A stretch of 64,000 nt of DNA from Endobugula sp965225895 (GCA_965225895.1 CBDDBR010000011.1:1178001-1242000); one strand, 5' to 3'; shown: positions 54,048-63,680, counted from the first letter of the stretch. Notes: generated by a model from the letters alone, not told the origin. Numbers and translations are program-made.

Positions 54048-55364
54048 TTACAAGACCTTATCTGCAATCATTAGGGTATAGGGCTGTGTATTATTTTCTA
54101 TAATTTCAACAGGGCCAAGCGTTGCTTGCCAATCGCCAGCTTGGGGAACGGGTGTGCCCGCTTTAGAAACACGAGCAACTAACTCCACCGCTTTCACCGT
54201 ATTTAAATTCATCGCAGGAGCCATCGACATTGCATTGGTTAGTGTTAACGTGGTCGGTAATTGAGATACCTGAAGGCGCGCTATCGATAACGGCACTTTA
54301 GCCCCTTCCCATGCTCGTGCATAGATAAAGACCGTTGTTTCTGGTTCTACATCTACATTATCAGCTAAAGTAACAGTCACCGTAATACTTGGGTTTTTGA
54401 CGGTATTAGCAGGTGCAGGTGTATTATCCGCAGGTGCTTCTACATCCACGGTAGCGGTAGTAGGGTCAATACCTAAACGCTGCTGTGCCGCAACAATACC
54501 GCGCTGTAAAGCAATAGTGTTTTGCGATTGAGGGTTTTGTAAAGCAATTGCTTTGCGCCAATGAACAATCGCTTGCTCATAGCTTTCTGCCTGAAACGCG
54601 GCAATACCCGCTAAACTCAAGGCCACTGTATTTTCAGCATCAAGTGCTAACGCATCTTCCACTAACGATTGCGCCACCGGCGGCACAATATTATTGGCTT
54701 TTAAAAACATCGCTTGCGCCAGCTCTGCCATAATTTGGCTAAGTTCTGGCTCTTGCACGAGGATAAGTTGAAAATGCTTAATCGCTAGATCAAAATCCTC
54801 CAACCCTACCGCTGTGCGCGCCAACAAAGCATGCATTTGTAAATTATCGGGGTGCTGATCAATCACACGAGTTAGCTTTTCAGCCAAATCACGTCCTGCA
54901 GCAGTAATTTGTGGGACTAATTCCGCATCTCGGGTCGCAAAATATTGCTCTTCTAGTGCCGTACGTGTATCTAAGGCATTTTTCACCTGCCATGAACCAT
55001 AAGCACCTAACTGGGTGTAGATATAAGCTGAAGCCACACACAAAGCAACAACAATACCGACCAAAACTAATGCGCTTTTCGCCTTTGATGTCACAGGCGC
55101 AGCATCCATCACTGAAGCTTGACTATCTTCTAGCAAGTTTCGCTCTAACTCCGTTTTTAATTGCTCGTATTGCTCTTGAGTAATCGCACCCGTTTGTAAT
55201 GACTGGTCAATGTCTGACAAGTGATCACGATAGAGGGAGACATTTGTAAGTTCACGTAAATCTGCAGCCGTTGCAGTCTTTTTACCTATATTCAAGAATG
55301 GCCAAAAAATAAATATAACTGCAAGTATTAATAACATTGCAGCACCGATGTAAAACACCATCAT
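54048..55364 (-). CDS. ccmI: Cytochrome c biogenesis protein CcmI
   Basis: 438 residues. An N-terminal helix, a second helix near 93-115 and TPR-like repeats (about 150-290) are followed by a beta-rich C-terminal domain (PSITVTVTLADNVDVEPET, VFIYARA) typical of long CcmI/CycH. Holds apocytochrome c during haem attachment. It overlaps ccmH by 4 bp. Rest of the ccm operon is not in this window. Confidence 0.9.
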   Translation of the reverse strand: MMVFYIGAAMLLILAVIFIFWPFLNIGKKTATAADLRELTNVSLYRDHLSDIDQSLQTGAITQEQYEQLKTELERNLLEDSQASVMDAAPVTSKAKSALVLVGIVVALCVASAYIYTQLGAYGSWQVKNALDTRTALEEQYFATRDAELVPQITAAGRDLAEKLTRVIDQHPDNLQMHALLARTAVGLEDFDLAIKHFQLILVQEPELSQIMAELAQAMFLKANNIVPPVAQSLVEDALALDAENTVALSLAGIAAFQAESYEQAIVHWRKAIALQNPQSQNTIALQRGIVAAQQRLGIDPTTATVDVEAPADNTPAPANTVKNPSITVTVTLADNVDVEPETTVFIYARAWEGAKVPLSIARLQVSQLPTTLTLTNAMSMAPAMNLNTVKAVELVARVSKAGTPVPQAGDWQATLGPVEIIENNTQPYTLMIADKVL

Positions 55365-55879
55365 GATTGTGATTCCTTAGCCGTTTCTTTTGTGGCTAGT
55401 ATATGACTTAATTCTGATTGCTCATCAGACGATAATTTTTGATTCTCTTTTTCTTGGAGCGCCTGCTCACTCGCTTTAGCTTTACGTCGACTAACAACAG
55501 CCGTTAACACAAAGATACCAGCCACAAACAAGACAAAGGGTAGCACCCACAACACCAAGGTCGCTTTTTGCAAACGGGGCTTATACAGCACAAATTCGCC
55601 ATAGCGATCCACCATATACGTTTTTATTTCACGATCCGTCTTACCTTCTAGCAGTAAACGATGAAGCTCTCTACGTAAATCACCCGCTATTTGCGAATCA
55701 GAACCCGCTAAATTTTGATTTTGACATTTAGGACAACGTAATTCTTCACTTAATGCGTGGTAACGCTCACGCTGAGAGGCAGTATCAAATTCATAAATAT
55801 CGACTACTGCCATAGAGTTAGCGATAAAAAGCACGAAAACACATGAAACAAGCAGAATTTTGCGACAAAAAGGCAACAT
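55361..55879 (-). CDS. ccmH: Cytochrome c biogenesis protein CcmH/CcmL (thiol reductant)
   Basis: 172 residues from ATG 55879, with AGGA 9 nt upstream; a start at 55918 is possible but without a ribosome site. Signal peptide, then LRCPKCQNQNLAGSDSQIA with the CxxC that reduces the apocytochrome haem-binding cysteines. A C-terminal membrane helix and a charged tail follow. CcmH and CcmI are a two-gene unit beside tRNA genes, with no ccmA-G upstream, which is unusual. Confidence 0.9.
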   Translation of the reverse strand: MLPFCRKILLVSCVFVLFIANSMAVVDIYEFDTASQRERYHALSEELRCPKCQNQNLAGSDSQIAGDLRRELHRLLLEGKTDREIKTYMVDRYGEFVLYKPRLQKATLVLWVLPFVLFVAGIFVLTAVVSRRKAKASEQALQEKENQKLSSDEQSELSHILATKETAKESQS

Positions 55880-55990
55880 TTTGTAGAATCCTAATGATTT
55901 TTTTACGATGATCGGCATGAATGAAAGCCGTATTATAGCGGTAACATAAAAAAAATACCCTTCAAAAACAAGAATTTATCGAAAAAGGTA

Positions 55991-56020
55991 TTGACCTTAT
56001 CTGAAATCACATTATTATAC
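55991..56020 (+). promoter_or_regulatory. Promoter of the tRNA-Val/tRNA-Asp operon
   Basis: TTGACC (55991-55996), an 18-bp spacer and TTATAC (56015-56020), then GCGCCC, 23 bp before tRNA-Val. The GC-rich discriminator resembles stable-RNA promoters. Confidence 0.6.
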
Positions 56021-56043
56021 GCGCCCTCAAGAGCAAACATATT

Positions 56044-56119
56044 GGGTGGTTAGCTCAGCTGGGAGAGCGGCGCCCTTACAAGGCGTAGGTCACAGGTTCG
56101 ATCCCTGTACCACCCACCA
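56044..56119 (+). tRNA. tRNA-Val (anticodon UAC)
   Basis: 76 nt with encoded CCA. Acceptor GGGTGGT pairs with ACCACCC. Anticodon stem GCGCC/GGCGT frames CTTACAA, giving TAC. D-arm and T-arm are normal. Confidence 0.97.
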
Positions 56120-56178
56120 ATTTTGCTTCTAATGTGTTAGCAGTATATTTTTTATACCTTGCTAAAAATACATTCTAC

Positions 56179-56255
56179 GGACCGGTAGTTCAGCTGGTTA
56201 GAATGCCGGCCTGTCACGCCGGAGGTCGCGGGTTCGAGTCCCGTCCGGTCCGCCA
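56179..56255 (+). tRNA. tRNA-Asp (anticodon GUC)
   Basis: 77 nt with encoded CCA. Acceptor GGACCGG pairs with CCGGTCC. Anticodon stem CCGGC/GCCGG frames CTGTCAC, giving GTC. It is 59 bp after tRNA-Val with no promoter or terminator between, so the two are probably co-transcribed. Confidence 0.97.
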
Positions 56256-56261
56256 TATTTT

Positions 56262-56297
56262 AAAGCCCCTATAAGCCATGCTTATAGGGGCTTTTTT
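56262..56297 (+). terminator. Terminator after tRNA-Asp
   Basis: AAAGCCCCTATAAG (56262-56275), loop CCATG, CTTATAGGGGCTTT (56281-56294) and a T-run. Very stable 14-bp stem, 6 bp after the tRNA. Confidence 0.95.
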
Positions 56298-56519
56298 ATT
56301 GACTGATATTTATTGTTATACGGTTCGACGGATTATCCAATGCTATAGATCATTCAACCTGATGATTTACCCCACCCCTTTACCAAAAGCACCACCGTTA
56401 TAAAAACAAGCTTTTCTTTTACTTAATTACGATTTTTAACACTATTTTTACACGAGCCAACTACTCTCTTGTAAGATGCACTCTTTTGTTCTTTCTTTTC
56501 TTATTATAGGAATATTCAC

Positions 56520-57353
56520 TTGCTCAGCTATCGACATTCATTTCACGCAGGCAATTTTGCAGACATTATTAAACATATTGTGCTTGTAGAAATACTAGAA
56601 AGTCTCACCAAAAAAGATAAACCTTTTGAGTACTTTGATACACATTCAGGCACAGGGCTGTATCACTTACACTCAGCAAACGCACAAAAACTAGCTGAGC
56701 ATCTAACGGGGATTAGTCAATTAATTCCCGCAGAATGGCCTGAACTATCGCGCTATCTGAGCATTATCAAAAATCACAATCATGGAAAAAGCTTAAGCCA
56801 TTATCCTGGCTCACCTCTTATTGCTGCCGATTTTTTACGCGCTAAAGATAAAGCTTGGTTATATGAGCTACACCCCAAAGATTATGAGCTACTCGAAAAA
56901 AACACACCTAGCCGCAAGATAAAGACATTTCATAGCGACGGGCTTGCTGGCGTATTATCATTGCTGCCACCCACTTCACGTAGAGGGTTAACATTAATTG
57001 ACCCCTCTTACGAAGTAAAAAACGAATACCGCCATGTATACGAAACAGTTAGCAAAGCATATAAAAAATTCTCTACAGGTATTTATGCTATTTGGTACCC
57101 TGTAGTTGACCGAAGCACTATTGACACATTAGAGCGTCAATTTATACGCAGTGGCATTAAAGATATTCAACGTTTTGAATTAGGCCTGTCAGCCGACACA
57201 AAAGAACGCGGCATGACCGCTTCGGGAATGATCGTTATTAACGCTCCTTGGGGCTTATTCGAAAAAATGTCACAAATCTTACCCAAGCTCACCCAAACAC
57301 TCAGCAGCGATCCGCAGGCATTTTATAAATGTGACATATTAGTGCAAGAATAA
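56520..57353 (+). CDS. rlmJ: 23S rRNA (adenine-2030-N6)-methyltransferase RlmJ
   Basis: 277 residues from a TTG start (AGGA upstream). The start MLSYRHSFHAGNFADIIKH matches the family exactly. SAM-binding and catalytic segments are FDTHSGTGLYHL and IDPSYEVKNEY; the catalytic DPPY of E. coli reads DPSY here, an accepted variant of the N6-adenine motif. GMTASGMIVINAPW is also conserved. Methylates A2030 of 23S rRNA. Confidence 0.93.
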   Translation: MLSYRHSFHAGNFADIIKHIVLVEILESLTKKDKPFEYFDTHSGTGLYHLHSANAQKLAEHLTGISQLIPAEWPELSRYLSIIKNHNHGKSLSHYPGSPLIAADFLRAKDKAWLYELHPKDYELLEKNTPSRKIKTFHSDGLAGVLSLLPPTSRRGLTLIDPSYEVKNEYRHVYETVSKAYKKFSTGIYAIWYPVVDRSTIDTLERQFIRSGIKDIQRFELGLSADTKERGMTASGMIVINAPWGLFEKMSQILPKLTQTLSSDPQAFYKCDILVQE

Positions 57354-57422
57354 GTCATCTATCGATACCAAAATATATCACTCATTGCTAAATCTCACTA
57401 AAAAATAAAATCATCAAAAAAC

Positions 57423-57455
57423 AAAAGCCACTAATAATAAATTAAGTGGCTTTTT
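57423..57455 (+). terminator. Terminator after rlmJ
   Basis: AAAAGCCACT (57423-57432) pairs with AGTGGCTTTT (57445-57454) and runs into a T-run. Begins 70 bp after the rlmJ stop. Confidence 0.8.
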
Positions 57456-57599
57456 CTCTTTTCTCTATCTTTTGTCCTTATATTTACCTTTAAACATTGA
57501 ACTTGTGATTCTACAAAACGTCAGAATAGTACTTGCTTCAACATCAACCCTTGCCGCTCATTTCTGAGCGCGAAAAAATTAACTAAAAGGAAACCTATA

Positions 57600-57974
57600 A
57601 TGAACATTGCAGTAAAATTGTTTTATTTTTTTATGCTAACACTTGGCATTAATCACGCAACTGTCGCCTCTGGCGGCGGCTCAAGTGCTTATACTCCCGC
57701 CCCTGTAGACCAGACCTATGAAGCAGGAAAGGCTATTTTTAAAGGGCGCACCCAACAACATAGCTTTTGTCTTTTTGACAACAATACGAAAGAATTCACA
57801 AAAATAAAACGTAAAACAATTAAGGCATTTAAAAAGCGCTCTGCCGACGCTCTCACCAACCATTTATATGCTTGCGAATCACCCAATCCACGCGCAAATA
57901 CTATCTTAAATAAAAATGATCTTGGCTTTTTAATTTACTACCTCAACAAACGATTCTCTCTTAAATTATCGTAA
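57600..57974 (+). CDS. Small secreted protein of unknown function
   Basis: 124 residues with a signal peptide (cleavage near TVASGGG). AAAAGGAA upstream of the ATG. The mature part has YEAGKAIFKGR and a cysteine pair (SFCLF, YACES), and ends in LIYYLNKRFSLKLS. The spacing of the segments recalls a cytochrome c-like helical fold, but there is no CxxCH, so no covalent haem site. Its 3' end overlaps the convergent membrane glycosyltransferase by 37 bp. Confidence 0.65.
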   Translation: MNIAVKLFYFFMLTLGINHATVASGGGSSAYTPAPVDQTYEAGKAIFKGRTQQHSFCLFDNNTKEFTKIKRKTIKAFKKRSADALTNHLYACESPNPRANTILNKNDLGFLIYYLNKRFSLKLS

Positions 57975-59470
57975 ATATTTTTTCGCTTTATACATACTTT
58001 ATCGATGTATAAAGCGAAAAATATAATGCCATACTCAAGAATAACTGCCCACACTGGCTGGTCATACCCCATCAAATTCGAGTCATTAATATTTAAACCT
58101 ATAATGTATGATAGCAATATAGCAATCGACGCTGCCCAAGCCCAAACACTAGGATGAAGAACAGCAAAAGGGAGTAACCAGATTAAATACCACGGATTAA
58201 GTGCTGGTATTATTAAAAAGAAAAAACCAAAAAGGTAGTCACCCCTTACTGTAATGGGTGAGCGAACAATACATACACGAGAAACCCAAAACCATAGCTG
58301 CTGAATACCCAATCGCCAATCATTATATAAACCAAAAAAACGACAAGTATAATATAGCCAAAAAGCAACAAAAACACTTACCCCAACTTGTTTAATAAGC
58401 GCTATACCTGAAAGATAAAAGTCTATAGACATACTGCCAGAAAAGTATGCGGCCACATGATTAAATGCCAAATAAATAGGTGCATTAAACAACCAACTGT
58501 CACCCATCGTTTGAAGACTGCGGTATAAATTTAATAAGTCTTCAACAAAAGGAAGAAATAACATGGCGCTACTAATAATAAAAACAATCCAGCTACGCCA
58601 ACAAAATTGCAATACAAAAGGAATAAGTATTAATGCAAATATTTTACTCCCCACTGCTAAGGCACACAAAATAGCCGCACCACCCCAAGCTAACAATGTA
58701 TGATTTTTGTTATAATCACGCCAAAAAATAGCCGCCATCATAAAAAACACCCCTATAATATCGGGGTGCCCAGTAAACGCCGTTTCTTTTATCAGCAAAG
58801 GACTCCATGCATAGAGCAAAAAAGCCAGCATTTGATACGAGATGAGACTCGATGACCCCACATAAATAGGTGTAATACGTTTTAATCCATAAGCTAGTAA
58901 TAACAATAAGGCAACATCAAACAAGACCAATAGTAATTTCAGTGGCCATATCTGACCTGGCGAAATAAGATAAGCCAAAGCAAATACACTTTGCGTAACT
59001 GGCGCATAAATTGTTGGTACTTCGGGATAATTAATCGCACTTAATATATCCTCAAAACGATCAGACAATTCGGCATCAAAAAATGCAGCGGGCGCTGCAA
59101 TATAAGGTGACCCAGAGCTTACAAACTGATAACCATCCCATAAAAAACGAAAATGATCGTCCTCTAAAATAGGGTAACTAAACACGCCTATTATTCTGAA
59201 AACACAAGCCCAAAAAACAATGTGACTTATTGGCAACGCAAGATTCTTATAAGCACAATACCCCAAAAAGAATAACGTACAGACCAATACCCAAGCACTC
59301 ACACTTAATAAATCAATAAGGCTTGCATCACCGTACGATTGAGAAGAATACGCCAAACCTAAAAAAGCAAGCGCACACACAAAACCTGTTACGTGCAACA
59401 AGTAATCATGCACATACCATCGTTTCTTTATGAATGTAAAAATAGAAAAATATTGAATAGACTTTCTCAT
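57938..59470 (-). CDS. GT-C membrane glycosyltransferase, GT87-like
   Basis: 510 residues with about ten to twelve membrane helices. A conserved acidic region in EDDHFRFLWDGYQFVSSGSPY follows the first helices (each quoted in part), and the C-terminal ALNPWYLIWLLPF is typical of polyprenyl-phosphate-sugar dependent mannosyltransferases of the DUF2029/GT87 group. Sugar and acceptor are unknown. It is divergent from a GT2 gene; the two could make and use a lipid-linked sugar. Confidence 0.75.
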   Translation of the reverse strand: MRKSIQYFSIFTFIKKRWYVHDYLLHVTGFVCALAFLGLAYSSQSYGDASLIDLLSVSAWVLVCTLFFLGYCAYKNLALPISHIVFWACVFRIIGVFSYPILEDDHFRFLWDGYQFVSSGSPYIAAPAAFFDAELSDRFEDILSAINYPEVPTIYAPVTQSVFALAYLISPGQIWPLKLLLVLFDVALLLLLAYGLKRITPIYVGSSSLISYQMLAFLLYAWSPLLIKETAFTGHPDIIGVFFMMAAIFWRDYNKNHTLLAWGGAAILCALAVGSKIFALILIPFVLQFCWRSWIVFIISSAMLFLPFVEDLLNLYRSLQTMGDSWLFNAPIYLAFNHVAAYFSGSMSIDFYLSGIALIKQVGVSVFVAFWLYYTCRFFGLYNDWRLGIQQLWFWVSRVCIVRSPITVRGDYLFGFFFLIIPALNPWYLIWLLPFAVLHPSVWAWAASIAILLSYIIGLNINDSNLMGYDQPVWAVILEYGIIFFALYIDKVCIKRKNIYDNLRENRLLR

Positions 59471-59573
59471 ACTATTTTATAAAAAATTCACAACTATCAA
59501 TAAACTTATTGACTGGAATAGAGTCTTAAATTTACCACTAATACTTATAGTAACAGTCATACTGACCTACATT

Positions 59574-60323
59574 ATGTTTAACAAACAAAAAATTGCTGTT
59601 GTCATACCTGCATATAATGAAGCATTGAGTATATATCAGGTGATTAGTTCCTTACTTCAGTTAGAAAATTCTGATGGCAGCAAAATTATTGATGAACTGA
59701 TTGTATGTGATAATAACTCTACCGATAAAACCCCCACTATTGCCAAAAAAGCAGGAGCAACCGTGGTTCATCAAACCACACAAGGGTATGGTATTGCTTG
59801 CTTAACAGCACTGAATGCCATACAGAACGCCAACATCATTATTTTTGTTGATGCCGATGGATCGGTGAATAGCCATGAGATTTTGCACTTACTGGGTGCA
59901 ATTAATCAAGGTTATGATCTTGTTATTGGATCGCGAACACTCGGCCAATGCGAAAAAGGATCTCTTAGCCCACAGCAACAATGGGGGAATAAACTGGCTT
60001 GCTATTTAATAAAAAAAGTATGGCGCCATACCTATAGTGATCTTGGGCCTTTTAGAGCAATCACGACCACTGCACTCAAAAAAATTTCTATGAGTGACCC
60101 CACATTTGGCTGGACGGTTGAAATGCAAATTAAAGCGTTGCAATACCACTTATCCGTCACCGAAGTTCCCGTTTCTAATTTTTGTCGCATAGGTAAATCA
60201 AAAATTAGCGGGACGATTATGGGAACTATTCATGCAGGCATAGGTATATTATCTATGATTTATCAATGCTGGCGGCACGAAAAGAACAACCCTAATTTAA
60301 GCCAACATACAGCAAAAAACTAA
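59574..60323 (+). CDS. Family 2 glycosyltransferase, polyprenyl-phosphate sugar synthase type
   Basis: 249 residues. GT-A fold: VVIPAYNEALSIYQVI, DELIVCDNNSTDKTPT, FVDADGSVNSHEI with the DAD metal motif, and SDLGPFRAITTTALKKISM. This resembles dolichyl-phosphate mannose synthase-like enzymes that load sugars onto polyprenyl phosphate. No C-terminal membrane helices of the large GtrB type are present. It is divergent from the GT-C gene and 30 bp before the DUF547 gene. Confidence 0.82.
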   Translation: MFNKQKIAVVIPAYNEALSIYQVISSLLQLENSDGSKIIDELIVCDNNSTDKTPTIAKKAGATVVHQTTQGYGIACLTALNAIQNANIIIFVDADGSVNSHEILHLLGAINQGYDLVIGSRTLGQCEKGSLSPQQQWGNKLACYLIKKVWRHTYSDLGPFRAITTTALKKISMSDPTFGWTVEMQIKALQYHLSVTEVPVSNFCRIGKSKISGTIMGTIHAGIGILSMIYQCWRHEKNNPNLSQHTAKN

Positions 60324-60353
60324 CACTACTGATTTTTATCACTGAGATTATCT

Positions 60354-61205
60354 ATGAATACAAAAAAAATACCGATTAAAAAAAGCATCATTATTGTTGT
60401 GTGTGCGTTATTAATACTGGCATTTATCTTTATGTATATCACATACACTCACTCTCAACGAGATCAGTCTGTTACTCCATTTTGGTCAGCACATAATCAA
60501 CAATCAACCCATATTGTTGACCATCTACATTGGCAACAATTTTTAGATACGTTTGTACATAGTGATGAATTTGGCATACATCGGGTTGATTATAAAAGTG
60601 CTAAAAATAATGACTCTTTATTACAACAATACATTGCGCAACTTACAAAAATAGACCCAAGAGAGTTAACCAAAGAGGAACAAAAAGCCTATTGGATTAA
60701 TGCTTACAACGCATTAACCATTCGTTTAATCCTTAATAACTACCCTACCGACTCTATCGTAGACTTAGGTTCTAGCCTTATCGCATTTGGCCCTTGGGAC
60801 GATACGGTGATTATATTAGCCGAGCAAACATTAACATTAAATGATATCGAACATCGTATTCTACGCCCGATATGGAAAGACCCAAGAATTCACTTTGCTG
60901 TTAATTGCGCAAGTATTGGCTGCCCCAACCTTCAGAAAGAAGCCTTTACTAGTGAGAATATGGATGATTTATTGGAAGAAGCAACAGACGAATTTATAAA
61001 CCACCCTCGTGGTGTGTACAGCACAAATAATACACTGGTACTTTCAAGTATTTTTGATTGGTATGGTAACGATTTTGGACATACTATCAGTGAACGACTC
61101 GCTTGGATGAGTGATTATGCTCAAGACGATCTTGCCGAAATCCTCAGTCACTCAATAGATCATATTAGCTATCAATATGACTGGCAATTAAACGATCACC
61201 AGTAG
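60354..61205 (+). CDS. DUF547 protein, secreted or membrane-anchored
   Basis: 283 residues. An N-terminal hydrophobic segment (SIIIVVCALLILAFIFMYIT) could be a signal anchor. The DUF547 core has AYWINAYNALTIRLILNNYP and IHFAVNCASIGCPNL with conserved cysteines. The function of DUF547 is not established; it is often beside membrane glycosyltransferases of this type. Probably co-transcribed with the GT2 gene. Confidence 0.82.
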   Translation: MNTKKIPIKKSIIIVVCALLILAFIFMYITYTHSQRDQSVTPFWSAHNQQSTHIVDHLHWQQFLDTFVHSDEFGIHRVDYKSAKNNDSLLQQYIAQLTKIDPRELTKEEQKAYWINAYNALTIRLILNNYPTDSIVDLGSSLIAFGPWDDTVIILAEQTLTLNDIEHRILRPIWKDPRIHFAVNCASIGCPNLQKEAFTSENMDDLLEEATDEFINHPRGVYSTNNTLVLSSIFDWYGNDFGHTISERLAWMSDYAQDDLAEILSHSIDHISYQYDWQLNDHQ

Positions 61206-61344
61206 CCCTTAGCTATCTCCAGAGACACCTAAAAAAATCATTACCGATCTGGTTGTCTCTGTATCACCCTTTTGATTAGCAATATAGCCTGTATTTTATT
61301 GTATAATAACGGATTATATTCCTTACCGTAGTGACACAAACCCG

Positions 61345-62442
61345 ATGAGTCTTTTCTCCGTCTATCCCGAACAATACCAGCAACAACTTGATGATAAGAT
61401 AGCCAAATTAACTACCCAGCTATCTACTATCCCCAACACCGTTATTCCCGAAATAGACGTTTACGCCTCACCGACCAGCCACTACCGTATGCGCGCTGAG
61501 TTTAAGGTGTGGCATGAAGGCGATACCAGCCATTATGCTATGTCAGATAAAGAAACGAAAAAGCCCGTCTTTTTAACGGAATTTCCTGTTGCCGCTAAAA
61601 GTATTAACCAATTAATGCCTCTCATTATGGCGGAGGTGCAAGCCAATGAATATTTGCGTAAAAAACTGTTTCAAATTGAGTTTTTAACAACTCTTAACAA
61701 TGACACACTAATCACATTTATTTATCACCGCCCTATTACCGAAGAATGGATAGAGGTTATTCGACCCATCAAAGAAAAATTAGGTATTCATGTGATTGGT
61801 CGTAGCAGAAAACAAAAATTAGTTGTTGATAGAGACTACGTAAACGAAAGCCTGAACGTTAACGGCAAGGTATTTCATTATCAGCAAAATGAAGGAAGCT
61901 TTACACAACCCAATGCGGTTGTCTGCGAAAAAATGCTGGCATGGGCAGTGAATAATAGCAAAAATAGTCACGGCGATTTATTAGAGCTGTATTGTGGTAA
62001 TGGTAATTTTACCCTCCCTTTGGCGCAAAACTTTAATCGTGTGATTGCAACAGAAATATCAAAATCATCAGTAAATTCAGCACGTAATAACATTATTAAC
62101 AATGCCGTAGATAACGTGACTATCGTGCGTATGTCGAGCGAAGACTTTGCCGAAGCTATGGATAAAGTACGCCCATTTACCCGACTCGCCGATATTGACC
62201 TAGACAGCTACAACTTTTCAACCGTATTTGTAGACCCGCCCAGAGCAGGCTTAGATGATCACACCATAGCCATCATCAAACGCTTTGAACAAATTATTTA
62301 CGTATCATGTAACCCAAGCACACTGGTTGATAACCTAGAGAGCTTATGCCAAACACACGATATCACCGCCCTCGCCGCCTTTGACCAATTTCCTTACACC
62401 GATCATTTAGAAGCGGGCGTGGTGTTAAAAAGAAAGGCATAA
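61345..62442 (+). CDS. trmA: tRNA (uracil-54-C5)-methyltransferase TrmA
   Basis: 365 residues making m5U54 in the T-loop. TRAM-free, as in TrmA. SAM motif LLELYCGNGNFTLPLA, catalytic FVDPPRAGLD and the nucleophilic cysteine in IYVSCNPSTLVDNL, plus base in HLEAGVVL at the end. Converges with thrH across a bidirectional terminator. Confidence 0.95.
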   Translation: MSLFSVYPEQYQQQLDDKIAKLTTQLSTIPNTVIPEIDVYASPTSHYRMRAEFKVWHEGDTSHYAMSDKETKKPVFLTEFPVAAKSINQLMPLIMAEVQANEYLRKKLFQIEFLTTLNNDTLITFIYHRPITEEWIEVIRPIKEKLGIHVIGRSRKQKLVVDRDYVNESLNVNGKVFHYQQNEGSFTQPNAVVCEKMLAWAVNNSKNSHGDLLELYCGNGNFTLPLAQNFNRVIATEISKSSVNSARNNIINNAVDNVTIVRMSSEDFAEAMDKVRPFTRLADIDLDSYNFSTVFVDPPRAGLDDHTIAIIKRFEQIIYVSCNPSTLVDNLESLCQTHDITALAAFDQFPYTDHLEAGVVLKRKA

Positions 62443-62471
62443 ATACTTGGCCTTTTATAGTGTTCACATAC

Positions 62472-62508
62472 AAAAAAAGCGCTGTGTATAAACATCAGCG
62501 CTTTTTTT
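62472..62508. terminator. Bidirectional terminator between trmA and thrH
   Basis: AAAAAAAGCGCTG (62472-62484), 11-nt loop and CAGCGCTTTTTTT (62496-62508). A-run and T-run flank a GCGCTG stem on both strands, so it can end both convergent transcripts. Confidence 0.92.
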
Positions 62509-62528
62509 GATTACGATTAACGAAGATA

Positions 62529-63146
62529 TTACAGCGTTAAATCACGGTTACTGGCTTTGATAAACTCTTTTTTGAGGTCTTCATATTCATGCACGGCTGG
62601 AAATTGCGGGAATTCGTCGATCACATTTTGTGGTGATTTAAATAGAATACCTGCATCGGCTTGGCCGAGCATAGTTGTGTCGTTATACGAATCACCTGCA
62701 GCAATAGTGCGATAGTACAAACCTTGTAGCGCAAGAATAGACTGACGCTTAGGGTCTTTTTGACGCAAGGTGTAATCTACCACTTTACCGTTTTCGTCTA
62801 CTTCCAAGCGGTGACAAAATAGCGTAGGAAAACCTAACTGACGCATTAATGGTTGTGAAAACTCATAGAAGGTATCCGATAAAATAATCACCTGAAAACG
62901 TTCACGTAACCAATCAATAAATTCACGAGCACCCGGTAATGGCTCTAAGGTCGCAATCACTTCTTGAATTTCGTTAAGGCCTAGATTGTTTTCTTCGAGT
63001 ATACGTAAGCGTTGTTTCATGAGTACGTCGTAATCAGGAATATCTCTCGTGGTCGCTTTTAGCGCTTCAATACCTGTTTTATTAGCAAATTCAATCCATA
63101 TTTCTGGGATTAATACCCCTTCAAGATCTAGACATGCAAGTTCCAC
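62529..63146 (-). CDS. thrH: Phosphoserine phosphatase / homoserine phosphotransferase ThrH
   Basis: 205-residue HAD enzyme. Motif I CLDLEGVLIPEIW (DxE form), ILSDTFYEF and AAGDSYNDTTML are typical of ThrH of Pseudomonas, which dephosphorylates phosphoserine and can transfer phosphate to homoserine. With SerA and SerC in the window it could complete serine synthesis. The sequence differs from the AfsA-linked HAD at 15.6 kb. Confidence 0.92.
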   Translation of the reverse strand: MELACLDLEGVLIPEIWIEFANKTGIEALKATTRDIPDYDVLMKQRLRILEENNLGLNEIQEVIATLEPLPGAREFIDWLRERFQVIILSDTFYEFSQPLMRQLGFPTLFCHRLEVDENGKVVDYTLRQKDPKRQSILALQGLYYRTIAAGDSYNDTTMLGQADAGILFKSPQNVIDEFPQFPAVHEYEDLKKEFIKASNRDLTL

Positions 63147-63404
63147 ACTTATTCCCCTTATTTATCGTCGATAACTGGTGATGGCTAATCACTGTATTCA
63201 ACAGTACATGATAACCACTCACTAAAAAGCCGCTAGGATACTAGGAAAATATAGATGAAGCCACTATTTAACAAGGAAGAAAGCGTCGATTATAGTTTGC
63301 AGGTATATGGATATAGAGGAAAAGTCTTTTGGCTCAAGCAACAGATTTTGCTATCCTGCCTTTCGTTTTATAGTGGCATGGATAATTGTAGGATAATCAA
63401 TAAT

Positions 63405-63680
63405 ATGAAAATCACCTTTGTGAAAAAAATACTGGCTGATGGCTCACCTTGCAAGAAGTGTAATGAGGTCATTGCAAAGATGGAAGCCGCCGATCAACTG
63501 CGCTTGATTGACAACATTGTTGTCGCCGATGAATCAAACCCAGACAGCGAAGGTATGGTATTAGCAGCAAAACATGCAGTGACAAAAGCGCCTTTTTTTA
63601 TTGTTGAGCAAGACGATGGCAGCGTAGTCATTCATACCATCTACTTTAAGTTTGTAAAAGAAGTGCTTAACGCACAGTAA
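63405..63680 (+). CDS. Small thioredoxin-fold protein with CKKC motif
   Basis: 91 residues from ATG 63405, with AGGA 11 nt upstream; the frame is open further upstream to 63255, but that part is unlike the family. MKITFVKKILADGSPCKKCN, a helix, DNIVVADES, APFFIVEQDDG and a C-terminal helix resemble a glutaredoxin-like fold with a redox CxxC at the first turn. Redox role is likely; partner unknown. Confidence 0.68.
   Translation: MKITFVKKILADGSPCKKCNEVIAKMEAADQLRLIDNIVVADESNPDSEGMVLAAKHAVTKAPFFIVEQDDGSVVIHTIYFKFVKEVLNAQ

Noticed and set aside
56920..57040. RlmJ active site reading DPSY instead of DPPY
   Set aside because: DPSY occurs in intact RlmJ homologues as I recall them, and the rest of the protein is typical, so it is not evidence of loss of function.
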